Source: Nannocystis pusilla
GTDB lineage: Bacteria; Myxococcota_A; Polyangia; Nannocystales; Nannocystaceae
Reading direction: 5' to 3'
NCBI RefSeq assembly: GCF_020073745.1
Contig: NZ_JAIRAU010000036.1
Location: 62,001 to 126,000 of the forward strand
Length of the DNA stretch: 64,000 nucleotides
Shown here: one piece after another, positions 7,595 to 15,157 of the stretch
Layout of the letters: each line of letters opens with the position of its first letter
Position numbering within the stretch: the first letter of the stretch is position 1
Position numbers and translations under genes: made by a program
The notes under the pieces: model-generated
Database searches by the model: none
What the model saw: the letters and a program-made list of their open reading frames with translations, nothing else
What the model was told of the DNA's origin: nothing

Positions 7595-9325
7595 ATGAGC
7601 TTTTCGCACTACTACAAGAGCGAGCTCGCGTTCATCACCGAGATGGCGCGCGCGTTCGCCGAGGCCAACCCGGCGACCGCCGGCCTGCTCAAGGAGCGCA
7701 GCAGCGACCCCGACGTCGAGCGACTGATCGAGGCGTTCGCGTTCCAGGCGGCCGGCATCCGCGCGCGCATGGACGCGGTCGCGCCGAGCATCGTCCACGG
7801 CCTGGCCGAGCTGCTGCTGCCGCACTACCTGCGGCCGCTGCCGGCGGCGACGATCGTCGAGTTCCAGCCCAACATGCGGGCGCTGCGGAACCGCCACAAG
7901 GTGGCGAAGGGGCGGGTGCTGCAGTCGCGCCTGGTCGAAGGGACAGCCTGTAAGTTCCGCACCTGCTGGGACGTCGACCTCGCGCCGGTCGAGGTGATCG
8001 ACGCGTCGCTCGACGACTCGGTGGCGGCGCGGCCGGCGATCAAGATCACGCTGCGGCTGTCGGAGACCGGCAAGGGCGTGCTGGCCGAGTGCGAGCGGCT
8101 GCGCTTCTTCCTCCACCACCGCGAGCCGTCGCTGCCGGCGACGCTGATGATGTGGCTGAACCGCCACTTCACCGGCGCGACGGCCAAGACCGGCGAGGGC
8201 GAGGGCGGCACGGTCCAGCTGGGCGCCAAGGCGATCGAGCCGGTGGGCCTGTCGCGCGACGCGGCGGTGTTCCCGTGGCCCGACACCGCGCCGACCGGCT
8301 ACCGCGCGATCCTCGAGTACTTCACGCTGCCGGAGAAGTACCACTTCTTCGACCTGCTCGGCCTCGACAAGGTCAAGCTGGCCACCAACGAGCTGACGCT
8401 GCGCCTCGAGTTCGAGCGCCCGCCGCCGCTGCCGACGGCCGTCGGCAAGGACACGTTCCGCCTGCACTGCACGCCGGCCGTCAACCTGTTCGAGGTCGCG
8501 GCCGAGCCGGTGCAGTACTCGCCGCTCGAGCGCGAGCACCTGCTGCGGGCCGACGGCGTCGACCCCAGGCACATGGAGATCTACGAGGTGCGCGGGGTGA
8601 CGGGGGTCGGGCGCGCGACCAACACGCGGCGCTCGTTCCTGCCGTTCTACCGCTTCACCCACGCCGGCGCGGCCCGCTCGACGCCGAACTACTCGCTGCG
8701 CCGCGTCGAGGCGATCGACGACGGCGTCGACACGTACATCACGCTCGACGAGCCGGCCGGGTCGGCGCCGACGCAGGAGGAGTCGGTGTCGATCGAGCTG
8801 GTGTGCACCAACCGCGGCCTGCCGCGCGAGCTGCAGCCGGGCCAGATCACCGAGACGACCCCGGGCGCGATGTTCCGCGGCTACGAGAACATCACCCAGG
8901 TGACGGCGCCGGTGCGCGTGCCGCTCGGCTCGGAGGCGCTGTGGCGCATGCTGTCGCACCTGGCGATCGGCCAGCGCGGGCTGGTCGAGGTCGAGGCGCT
9001 GCGCGCGTTGCTCGGGCTCTACAACCTCCAGGGCCTCGGCAACGTGCAGATCGGCCGCGGCAACGAGCGCCAGATCGAGGCGGTGCGCCGGCTGCAGCGC
9101 GAGACGGTGACGCGCCTGGTCTACGGCATCCCGATCCGGGCCGTCCGCACCCGCATCGAGCTCGACGAGACCGGCTTCCCCTCGGCCGGCAACGCGTTCG
9201 TGTTCGGCGCGGTGCTCAACGCGCTGTTCGGCTCGCTCGTCAGCCTCAACGCGGCCAGCGAGGTCGTCATCACCCTCGTCCCCTCCAAGGCGGAGTTCGC
9301 GTGGCCCGTGCAGATCGGCCTGTAA
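7595..9325 (+). CDS. tssF: T6SS baseplate protein TssF
   Basis: 576 residues, normal for TssF. The N-terminus HYYKSELAFITEMARAFA, then SSDPDVERLIEAFAFQAAGIRAR and LLLPHYLRPLPA are the classic TssF/ImpG opening (DP-x-VERLLEGFAFL, LYPHYLRP). Near the C-terminus come the IPIRAVRTRIELDET and FVFGAVLNALFGSL segments that belong to the family. TssF pairs with TssG and TssE in the wedge complex. Start ATG 7595. tssG starts inside its last codons (overlap 25 bp). A motif copy with rare codons GGG ACA GCC TGT is embedded at 7931-7946. Confidence 0.95.
   Translation: MSFSHYYKSELAFITEMARAFAEANPATAGLLKERSSDPDVERLIEAFAFQAAGIRARMDAVAPSIVHGLAELLLPHYLRPLPAATIVEFQPNMRALRNRHKVAKGRVLQSRLVEGTACKFRTCWDVDLAPVEVIDASLDDSVAARPAIKITLRLSETGKGVLAECERLRFFLHHREPSLPATLMMWLNRHFTGATAKTGEGEGGTVQLGAKAIEPVGLSRDAAVFPWPDTAPTGYRAILEYFTLPEKYHFFDLLGLDKVKLATNELTLRLEFERPPPLPTAVGKDTFRLHCTPAVNLFEVAAEPVQYSPLEREHLLRADGVDPRHMEIYEVRGVTGVGRATNTRRSFLPFYRFTHAGAARSTPNYSLRRVEAIDDGVDTYITLDEPAGSAPTQEESVSIELVCTNRGLPRELQPGQITETTPGAMFRGYENITQVTAPVRVPLGSEALWRMLSHLAIGQRGLVEVEALRALLGLYNLQGLGNVQIGRGNERQIEAVRRLQRETVTRLVYGIPIRAVRTRIELDETGFPSAGNAFVFGAVLNALFGSLVSLNAASEVVITLVPSKAEFAWPVQIGL
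7931..7946 (+). repeat. 14-mer stem-loop motif inside tssF
   Basis: CTGGTC-GAAG-GGACAG; codons CTG GTC GAA GGG ACA, the same phase as most coding copies. The following TGT codon is also unusual for this gene. Confidence 0.5.
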
Positions 9326-10335
9326 AAGAGACGGCGGAGTCGTGGGCCGAGCGCCTGGCCCAAGCGCCAGGTGCGGTCGACTTCTTCACCGCCGTCGACG
9401 TGCTGACCGCGGCCACCGGCGGCGGCGAGCTCGGGGCCAGCGAGCGCTTCCAGGACGAGAAGGTGCTGCTCGGCCACGCGCCGGGGCTCGGGTTCCTGCG
9501 CTCGGAGGTCGAGAAGGTCGAGCTCGAGCGCGGCCCCGAGGGCCTGCGCGCGCGCCTGGTCGCCGACTTCTTCGGCCTCACCGGCGCGGCCACCCCGCTG
9601 CCGCTGCACATGGCCGAAGAGGCAGATCGCGACGACGACCACGGCGAGGTCACGCGCGGGGTGCTCGGCATCTTCCACCACCGCCTGCTCAGCCTCCTGT
9701 ACCGCGGGGTGCGTCAGCTCGACTACCCGGGCGCCTTCCGCGAGGACGGCAAGGACCCGTGGACGCTGCGGGTGCTGGCGCTGCTCGGCGTCGGCGAGCG
9801 CCAGCGGTCGCTGTCGGTCGGGCAGCTGCTGCGGCTGGCGCCGGTGCTGGCCTCGGGGGTGACCTCGCCGCAGATGCTCGAGGCGGCCATGCGGATCGCG
9901 CTCGACGACTGCCTCGGCCAGGCGACGGTCCGCTGCGAGCCGTTCACCGGCGAGTGGATGCCGATCGACCCGGCCGAGTGGTCGCGCCTCGGCTCGGCCA
10001 CCGCCGGCGTCGGCATGACCTCGGTGCTCGGCACCAGCGTGATGCACCGCTCCGGCGCCGCGCGGGTGGTCGTGGGCCCGCTGTCGGGCGACAACTACAA
10101 GGAGTTCACGCCCGGCGGCCGCGCCTACGAGCGCGCCGCGGAGGTGCTCGACACCTTCCTCGACGAGCCGCTGCACCTCGACATGGTCCTCGAGATCCAG
10201 GACATGACGTACCCGCCGGCCCGGCTCGGCGAGCGCCGGCTCGCCGACGACCTGTGGCTCGCCCGCAGCAAGCAGGCCGGCCTCACCACCCGCATGGCGG
10301 TGCCCATGGGCAAGCGGCGCGAGGGGGCGGCTTGA
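9301..10335 (+). CDS. tssG: T6SS baseplate protein TssG
   Basis: 344 residues, typical of TssG/ImpH. Seen: FFTAVDVLTAA near the N-terminus, FFGLTGAATPLPLHM (family FLGLTGPSGVLP-type motif), GIFHHRLLSLLYRG (family F-x-HRL-S-L-FYRAW), and LRLAPVLASGVTSPQMLEA. The GTG at 9301 is inside the end of tssF and is the only good in-frame start near the conserved N-terminus, so translation is coupled. TssG bridges two TssF copies in the baseplate wedge. Two motif copies fall in this gene (9354-9371 and 9610-9625). The second lies inside the conserved region without lengthening it, so it is sequence replacement rather than a simple insertion. Confidence 0.93.
   Translation: MARADRPVKETAESWAERLAQAPGAVDFFTAVDVLTAATGGGELGASERFQDEKVLLGHAPGLGFLRSEVEKVELERGPEGLRARLVADFFGLTGAATPLPLHMAEEADRDDDHGEVTRGVLGIFHHRLLSLLYRGVRQLDYPGAFREDGKDPWTLRVLALLGVGERQRSLSVGQLLRLAPVLASGVTSPQMLEAAMRIALDDCLGQATVRCEPFTGEWMPIDPAEWSRLGSATAGVGMTSVLGTSVMHRSGAARVVVGPLSGDNYKEFTPGGRAYERAAEVLDTFLDEPLHLDMVLEIQDMTYPPARLGERRLADDLWLARSKQAGLTTRMAVPMGKRREGAA
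9354..9371 (+). repeat. 14-mer stem-loop motif inside tssG (first copy)
   Basis: CCTGGC-CCAAGC-GCCAGG, perfect 6-bp arms of a different sequence from the canonical arms. Codons CTG GCC CAA GCG CCA GGT, with CAA, CCA and GGT rare for the gene. Confidence 0.6.
9610..9625 (+). repeat. 14-mer stem-loop motif inside tssG (second copy)
   Basis: ATGGCC-GAAG-AGGCAG; codons ATG GCC GAA GAG GCA followed by GAT, clustering three codons that are uncommon in the gene. Confidence 0.5.
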
Positions 10336-11690
10336 ACAGAGGACAGGTCCCGAAGAGCAGCCTCGTGATCACGGTGATCGACACCGAGGAGCACCGGCAG
10401 AAGCGCCACGAGTTCCAGCGCGGCCCGGTGCGGATCGGCCGCGACCCGGGCAACGAGCTCCACCTGCCGTACAAGTTCGTGTCGTCGTGGCACGCGGTCG
10501 CCAAGTTCGACGCCCGCGGCGCCCGCGTCGAGGACCTCGGCGGCGCCAACGGCCTCAGCGTCGACGGCCAGCGGGTCGCCTCGGGCGGCCGCGTCGAGGT
10601 GCGCGGCCGCGTCAAGATCGCCATCGGCCCGGTCGAGCTGCTGGTCGAGCACAAGGTCGAGGGCGCGCAGCCGGCCGCGGCTGGCCCTCCGGACCTGCTC
10701 GAAGAGCCAGCTCCTCGCGGCCCGCGCTCGCGCGGCGCGGCCCCCGGCCCGACGCCCCCGGACGAGCTGCACATGCGCGACCGCCGGTCGGCGCAGGGCG
10801 AGCTCGGCGACGGCGACGAGCCGCCGACGCTGATGCCCGAGGGCGGCACGCAGCAGATGAACCTGTCGCGGCTGCACCAGGCGATCCTGCGCCTGCGGCC
10901 GCAGTACGAGAAGCTGCGCGAGGGCCACCAGGCGTGGGACACGGCGTTCTCGGACGCGCTGGCCGAGCTGTCGAGCGGGCGCGACCGCGGCGAGGCGCTG
11001 CTGCTGCAGCGGGAGTTCCCGCCGCTGTCCTTCGGGTCAGGTGACGGCCCGGCCGCGCTCGACGGTGGCGGCGCCGAGTTCTACCAGCAGGCCGAGCTCG
11101 GCGCGGTCGCCCAGGCGGCCGAGCAGCTGCTCGAGGGCCTGCGCGCGCCCGGCAACGTCGACGAGACGCGCCGCTTCCTCGACCGCTGCGTCGCCGCGCT
11201 GCGGGCCTTCGCGGTCGCGACCGTCGAGCTGCAGGAGCTGCTGCACCGCCAGGGCAACGAGCTCGGGGTGCGCATCGAGGGCGAGGACAACCCGCTGCTG
11301 ATCGCCGAGTCGGACGCCGACCTGCTGCGCTACCTGCTCGACTGGCGGGCGACCCGCGAGGAGCGCTCGCACCTGCTGGCGGAGGTGTTCGCGGCCGCGA
11401 TGGCGCACCTGCGCGGGGCCCTGCGCGGGACCGTGAGCGGCGGGCAGAAGGTCGGCGAGACGCTGTCGCCGCGGGAGATCGAGCGCTCGGTGACGGCGAC
11501 GTGGCCGACCCGCGCGGGCGCGCTGTGGCGCCGCTTCGAGGAGCGCTACGAGTCGGTGTTCGGCGACGGTGACGAGGGCCTGTCGCGGGTGTTCCGCGTC
11601 GCGGCCGGGCGGGCCATCCGCGAGGAATTGGCGCGCGCCGGGATCCGCGTGCAGTCCGGCGAAGACGCCGAGGAGGACGAGGATGCGTAG
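10332..11690 (+). CDS. tagH: T6SS-associated FHA-domain protein (TagH-type)
   Basis: 452 residues from a TTG at 10332 that overlaps the tssG stop by four bases (TTGA). FHA domain at about 25-90: VRIGRDPGNELHLP, then VSSWHA, DLGGANGLSVDG; these are the GR, SSxH and NG elements that bind phosphothreonine. A Pro/Ala/Arg-rich linker (about 110-170) follows, then a helical C-terminal domain with DNPLLIAESDADLLRYLLDW and PTRAGALWRRFEERYESVFG, as in TagH/ImpI C-terminal regions. In other T6SS, FHA proteins phosphorylated by a PpkA kinase switch on assembly; here no ppkA/pppA is adjacent, but three Ser/Thr kinases are in the window. Motif copies at 10695-10710 and 11025-11040. A downstream GTG (10366) is an alternative start. 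Confidence 0.88.
   Translation: MNRGQVPKSSLVITVIDTEEHRQKRHEFQRGPVRIGRDPGNELHLPYKFVSSWHAVAKFDARGARVEDLGGANGLSVDGQRVASGGRVEVRGRVKIAIGPVELLVEHKVEGAQPAAAGPPDLLEEPAPRGPRSRGAAPGPTPPDELHMRDRRSAQGELGDGDEPPTLMPEGGTQQMNLSRLHQAILRLRPQYEKLREGHQAWDTAFSDALAELSSGRDRGEALLLQREFPPLSFGSGDGPAALDGGGAEFYQQAELGAVAQAAEQLLEGLRAPGNVDETRRFLDRCVAALRAFAVATVELQELLHRQGNELGVRIEGEDNPLLIAESDADLLRYLLDWRATREERSHLLAEVFAAAMAHLRGALRGTVSGGQKVGETLSPREIERSVTATWPTRAGALWRRFEERYESVFGDGDEGLSRVFRVAAGRAIREELARAGIRVQSGEDAEEDEDA
10695..10710 (+). repeat. 14-mer stem-loop motif inside tagH (first copy)
   Basis: CTGCTC-GAAG-AGCCAG; codons CTG CTC GAA GAG CCA GCT CCT, with GAA, CCA, GCT and CCT all uncommon in this gene. It falls in the FHA-to-C-domain linker. 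Confidence 0.5.
11025..11040 (+). repeat. 14-mer stem-loop motif inside tagH (second copy, TTCG loop)
   Basis: CTGTCC-TTCG-GGTCAG; codons CTG TCC TTC GGG TCA GGT. One arm mismatch, but the loop would be a UUCG tetraloop in RNA. Confidence 0.45.
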
Positions 11691-12630
11691 GTCGATGATC
11701 ACGATGTCCGCCGGGGCCGCGCTGCTCCTGGCCGGCGGCGCCTGCAAGCCCAAGGAGCGCGACCTGCCGATCTGTCCGTCGATGGTGGCGGCCGAGCGCG
11801 CCAGCGAGGCCGACACGCAGACGCTGCCGGTCGACGTGTGGTACTCGGTGCTGGTCCGCAACTTCAACCGCATGGCGATGGAGCCGCCCGACGAGCCGCG
11901 CGAGTGCAGCGGCCGGCCGATCGAGGTGACCTGGCCCGAGAACCTCAAGGACGACCCGCGGGCCACCGCGCGCAAGCTCGACCGCCGCCGGCTGACCGAC
12001 GGCGACGTGACGTTCACCCAGGGCGAGGACGGCGCGCTGCTGGTGTGGGCGCGGATCCAGGACCTCGGCAACGGCGACGCGCTCGGCCCGGTCGCGCTGG
12101 TCCGGTGGGTCGAGCGCGGCCTCGAGGTGCGCGGGATCGGCAGCGTGCAGGCGCCGGCTCAGCGCGCCCGCCTGCGCCTCGAGCCGCTCGGCGAGGAGGA
12201 GCAGGTGCTGGTGGTCGAGAGCGAGACATGTCCCAAAGACCAGGGACCGTCCGCGCCGTGCTCCCGCGAGGCCCAGCTGCTGCCGCTGGTCGAGCAGCGC
12301 TTCGTCAGCGCGCCGATGATCGAGGACGGCGTCGACATCGGCCCGGCCCGCTTCGTCCTGTCCGACCACTTCGAGCTGACGCTCAAGGACGGGTGGATCC
12401 GCCGCTACGACCTGGTCCGTCTGCTCAAGTTCGAGAAGGGCGTGCCGATCGTCGACGAGACGATCCGCAGCAAGGACTGCGACCCCAAGAGCGCGACGCC
12501 CTGCGAGGAGCGCATCGACGCCGCCGAGAAGCGGCCGCTGGTGTTCAAGGACGGGGTGTTCATCGCCCCGCGCAGCGCCTGGACCCGCACGCGGCTCGAG
12601 AACATGACGCAGGTGCCGACCGGCGAGTAG
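11683..12630 (+). CDS. Lipoprotein of the T6SS block A, family not recognised
   Basis: 315 residues starting at ATG 11683, eight bases inside tagH. N-terminal signal MITMSAGAALLLAGGAC gives a lipobox-like site at Cys (about residue 21), so an outer- or inner-membrane lipoprotein is likely. The mature part has no repeats; noticeable segments are LPVDVWYSVLVRNFNRMAMEPP, GRPIEVTWPENLKDD and LVWARIQDLGNGDALGP, and four cysteines that could form disulfides. It is twice the length of TssJ, and a separate TssJ candidate exists at 16990-17784, so this is probably an accessory envelope component of this lineage's T6SS. A motif copy lies at 12228-12243. The last gene of block A. Confidence 0.82.
   Translation: MRRSMITMSAGAALLLAGGACKPKERDLPICPSMVAAERASEADTQTLPVDVWYSVLVRNFNRMAMEPPDEPRECSGRPIEVTWPENLKDDPRATARKLDRRRLTDGDVTFTQGEDGALLVWARIQDLGNGDALGPVALVRWVERGLEVRGIGSVQAPAQRARLRLEPLGEEEQVLVVESETCPKDQGPSAPCSREAQLLPLVEQRFVSAPMIEDGVDIGPARFVLSDHFELTLKDGWIRRYDLVRLLKFEKGVPIVDETIRSKDCDPKSATPCEERIDAAEKRPLVFKDGVFIAPRSAWTRTRLENMTQVPTGE
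12228..12243 (+). repeat. 14-mer stem-loop motif inside the block A lipoprotein gene
   Basis: ATGTCC-CAAA-GACCAG; here the motif is in a different codon phase (ACA TGT CCC AAA GAC CAG). ACA, TGT and AAA are rare in the gene. Confidence 0.4.
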
Positions 12631-12692
12631 ATCGGGGTGAGCAGACCGCGGAGTGGACGGCACCCGCGGGTGCCGGTACCGTGGCGTTTGTC

Positions 12693-13951
12693 ATGGGGAG
12701 GTCCGCCGTCCGCACGAGCACAGTCACGCTATCCCTCCTGGGCTCGCTCGGTTGCCCGACGTCGCCGAGCTCCGGCGGTTCGACCGACGTCTCCGCGACG
12801 GATGGCGCTCCGGGCGTCGGGAGTTCCTCCACGAGCGTGACCGGCGGGGTCGTGACCGACGGGGTCGTGACCAGCGGTGGACCCGGCGAGGCGGCCGACC
12901 ACCGCACCTACTTCATCGGCGAGACCGTGCGGTTCGACAGCCCCGGCGAGTGCGAACAGACCAAGCTGAACACGGTCACGAAGCGCCTCAAGGCCCGCCT
13001 CGACGACGCCGGCTGGCAAGGACTCCGGCTCGTCGACGAGGCTACCATTCCCGAAGACTTCTGGGAGGGCACCGAACAGCCGGGCGGTCGCGACGCGTCG
13101 CACGGCGACGCCTTCCGCTTCGCCGTCTACGCCGGCCACGGGAGCGCCGGCCTGCTCGTCTGGGGTAGCCCCTCGCCGGCAGGCGCATGCCGCAGTCGGC
13201 CGTCATCACCCCGACCACCACCGGCCTGTCGCTCGCGCGGGCCCACAGCGCGTCGGCCTCGGCCCCGGGCGTCAACGCCGACACGCGCAGCGCCGTCGGA
13301 CCGTCGGTGTCGTCGCCGCCGAGGCGGTGGAGTTCCACACGGCGACCAATCTGGCGTCCGGCGAAGGGTTCCTCGAGAGCGTCGGCGAGCCGGCCGACGG
13401 GTTCCACTTCGAGTGGCTGCGACGCGCTCGCCGGTCGATCCTGCAGCAGCGAGATCACCATCGCCGCGCGCTCGACCAGCGCGCCGACCGAGCGATGCGG
13501 CCGCTCGATGTGAACCACGGGGAGCGAGGCGATCGCGGTCGAGGCCGTGCTCGACTTCGATCTGTCGACGACGCGGAGGTACAAGTACACCCGACCTCCG
13601 AAGTTCAAATGGGACTATTGCGGGCCCGACCGGATCCTCATCGACGCGATGCTGTCGTTCGTGCGCGTCGAGGACGGCGAGGTCGAGCTCGAGGTGCCGG
13701 TGACGGTGTACCGCGACGACACCACCGACGAGTTTCGTGGAGAGGCCATGATCACGTCGGTCGACGATTTCGTCGAGGGGCTCCACGCCAAGCACGAGCA
13801 CGACACCGAGGCCCTCTCCATCCATCTGGACTGGCGTGACCCGGACGGCGACCTGTTCGTCGACTTCTTCTACGGGGGGCAGACGACGGACTCGCCGACG
13901 ACCGGTCACGGCAACTTCGAGATGATCGCCGAGTTCTCCGTGCCCGAGTGA
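12693..13951 (+). pseudogene. Decayed lipoprotein gene with several frameshifts
   Basis: ATG 12693 opens a lipoprotein signal (SLLGSLGC), a Ser/Thr/Gly/Val linker, and a domain reaching GDAFRFAVYAGHGSAGLLVWG, with a Gly-His-Gly turn reminiscent of caspase-like/C13-type peptidase folds found in myxobacterial lipoproteins. The frame is then lost near 13170. Recognisable pieces continue in other frames: GVNADTRSA (about 13270), VEFHTATNLASGEGF (about 13328-13372), and a long clean C-terminal piece from about 13540 to the stop at 13951 (KWDYCGPDRILIDAMLSF ... NFEMIAEFSVPE). At least two frame changes are needed, so it is either a pseudogene or sequencing indels. It separates T6SS blocks A and B. 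Confidence 0.65.
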
Positions 13952-14379
13952 CTGGATCGCCGTGTCCCGCGAGCGGGGCGTGGGTCCTGGGCGTCATGCC
14001 GCTGCAGGGGTACGACGCGGTGGTCGGCGACATCAGCTCGAGCTGAGGTGGCCCGCGGCGACGGAGCGCCGCACGCGAGGGACGGCGGCGCGCCTGGCCG
14101 ATCTCCCGCGCGGGCGGCGGCAGGGCGTCTGTACGCACATTTGCGGACATGCCCGCGCCTGGCTTGAAGGTCAGGTTGGCGCCTGGCGGCGCGGTGCGGG
14201 GGCCCGGGCGCGAGCGGCCAGCTGTCCTCACAGACAGGTCCGGCCCGAGGCCGCGCGCGGCGGCCGGCGCGAGGTCGGCACCGGCCGGGCGGGGGGCTGC
14301 GGACGTCGCCGGGGCCTGGCCCGAAGGTCAGGCGAGCGAGCAGATTTCCGGGGGTCGCGGGCTGTCCTCGCGGACAGGC
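13952..14379. other. Non-coding stretch carrying a duplicated hairpin pair
   Basis: 428 bp without a supportable gene. The right half is occupied by four copies of the dispersed stem-loop motif (14158-14378); the left half is featureless GC-rich sequence. It lies between the decayed lipoprotein gene and the 3' end of the minus-strand lipoprotein gene. Confidence 0.6.
14158..14378. repeat. Two-hairpin module present twice in tandem
   Basis: Order: hairpin a (CCTGGC-TTGAAG-GTCAGG, about 14159), hairpin b (CTGTCC-TCACA-GACAG, about 14222), hairpin a' (CCTGGCC-CGAA-GGTCAGG, about 14315), hairpin b' (CTGTCC-TCGC-GGACAG, 14362-14377). The a and b types keep their order and are about 140-156 bp apart, so the pair seems to have been duplicated as a unit. 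b' ends two bases before the stop codon of the minus-strand gene and may serve as its terminator. Confidence 0.6.
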
Positions 14380-15051
14380 TCAGTCGGCGCCGCCGGCGCG
14401 CTCGACGTCGGAGCGGGTCGGACGGTAGATGTCCTTGCGGATCTGCAGGTCGATGGTGAGGACCTTGCCGGACTTGCGCACGACCGCGAACACCTCGTTG
14501 GCCTCGGCGAGCGAGCGCTGCTTGGTGTAGCGGAGGATGTTGCGCTTGAACTTGTTGCGGCGGTGGCTGACCGGCGGGTCGTACTTCTCGCGGTCGGGCA
14601 CCTTGATCAGCGTGTAGCGGTCGAGCTCCGTCTGGGCGAAGCCGTAGGCGCAGGCCGTGTCCTCGCACTGGTTGTCGAAGCTGATCCACAGCACCGGCAT
14701 GCCGTTGAGCTCGGTGCTGGCGACGACCTTGCCGGGGGTGTTCTTGCCGATGATGCGCTCGAGCGGGCGGTACGCGCCGCGCTCGGTGATCTTGCGCTTG
14801 CTGACGTCGTAGCTCTGATTGACCGACGACTCGCGGTAGATCGAGATGAGCTTCTTGTTGGGGACCACGCGCAGGGTCTTGAGCTCGGAGTCCTTCTCTT
14901 TGATGCGCCCGAGCTCACCCGGGGTGAGATCGAGCCGGCGGGCGCATGCGCTCGCGGACAGCGCCATGGCCGTGAGGAGGAGCACCGCGAGCGGTCGACA
15001 CCAGGCGAGCGTGCCTCGAGGCTGGAAGTTCGAAGGCGCCCGCAGATTCAT
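14380..15051 (-). CDS. Lipoprotein, function unknown, divergent from T6SS block B
   Basis: 223 residues from ATG 15051, which has GGAG 6 nt upstream; an ATG at 15072 lacks one. Signal peptide LAVLLLTAMALSASACARR puts a lipobox Cys near residue 35. The mature protein is basic and beta-rich: SELKTLRVVPNKKLISIYRE, ELNGMPVLWISFDNQC, DRYTLIKVPDREKYDPP, with two closely spaced cysteines (C-x5-C, likely a disulfide). I do not recognise a family. It shares a 106-bp upstream region with the FHA/CpaF-like gene, so joint regulation with the T6SS is plausible. Confidence 0.8.
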   Translation of the reverse strand: MNLRAPSNFQPRGTLAWCRPLAVLLLTAMALSASACARRLDLTPGELGRIKEKDSELKTLRVVPNKKLISIYRESSVNQSYDVSKRKITERGAYRPLERIIGKNTPGKVVASTELNGMPVLWISFDNQCEDTACAYGFAQTELDRYTLIKVPDREKYDPPVSHRRNKFKRNILRYTKQRSLAEANEVFAVVRKSGKVLTIDLQIRKDIYRPTRSDVERAGGAD

Positions 15052-15157
15052 GTGCCGCTCCACCTGGCTCATGGGTACCATAGGGTCCTTACCTTCCCGC
15101 CCGACTCGAGTCAATCATGTCGAGCAGACCGCCGCGCGCGCGCGGGAGCAACCACTG
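15052..15157. promoter_or_regulatory. Divergent promoter region of lipoprotein and T6SS block B
   Basis: 106 bp between two divergent starts (15051 and 15158). It contains a GGTACC palindrome (about 15074-15079) within less GC-rich sequence, the obvious place for opposing promoters. No confident -35/-10 pair or regulator site can be named. Confidence 0.45.

Noticed and set aside
11683..12630. Block A lipoprotein as TssJ
   Set aside because: About twice the usual size and without the TssJ strand pattern; 16990-17784 fits TssJ far better.
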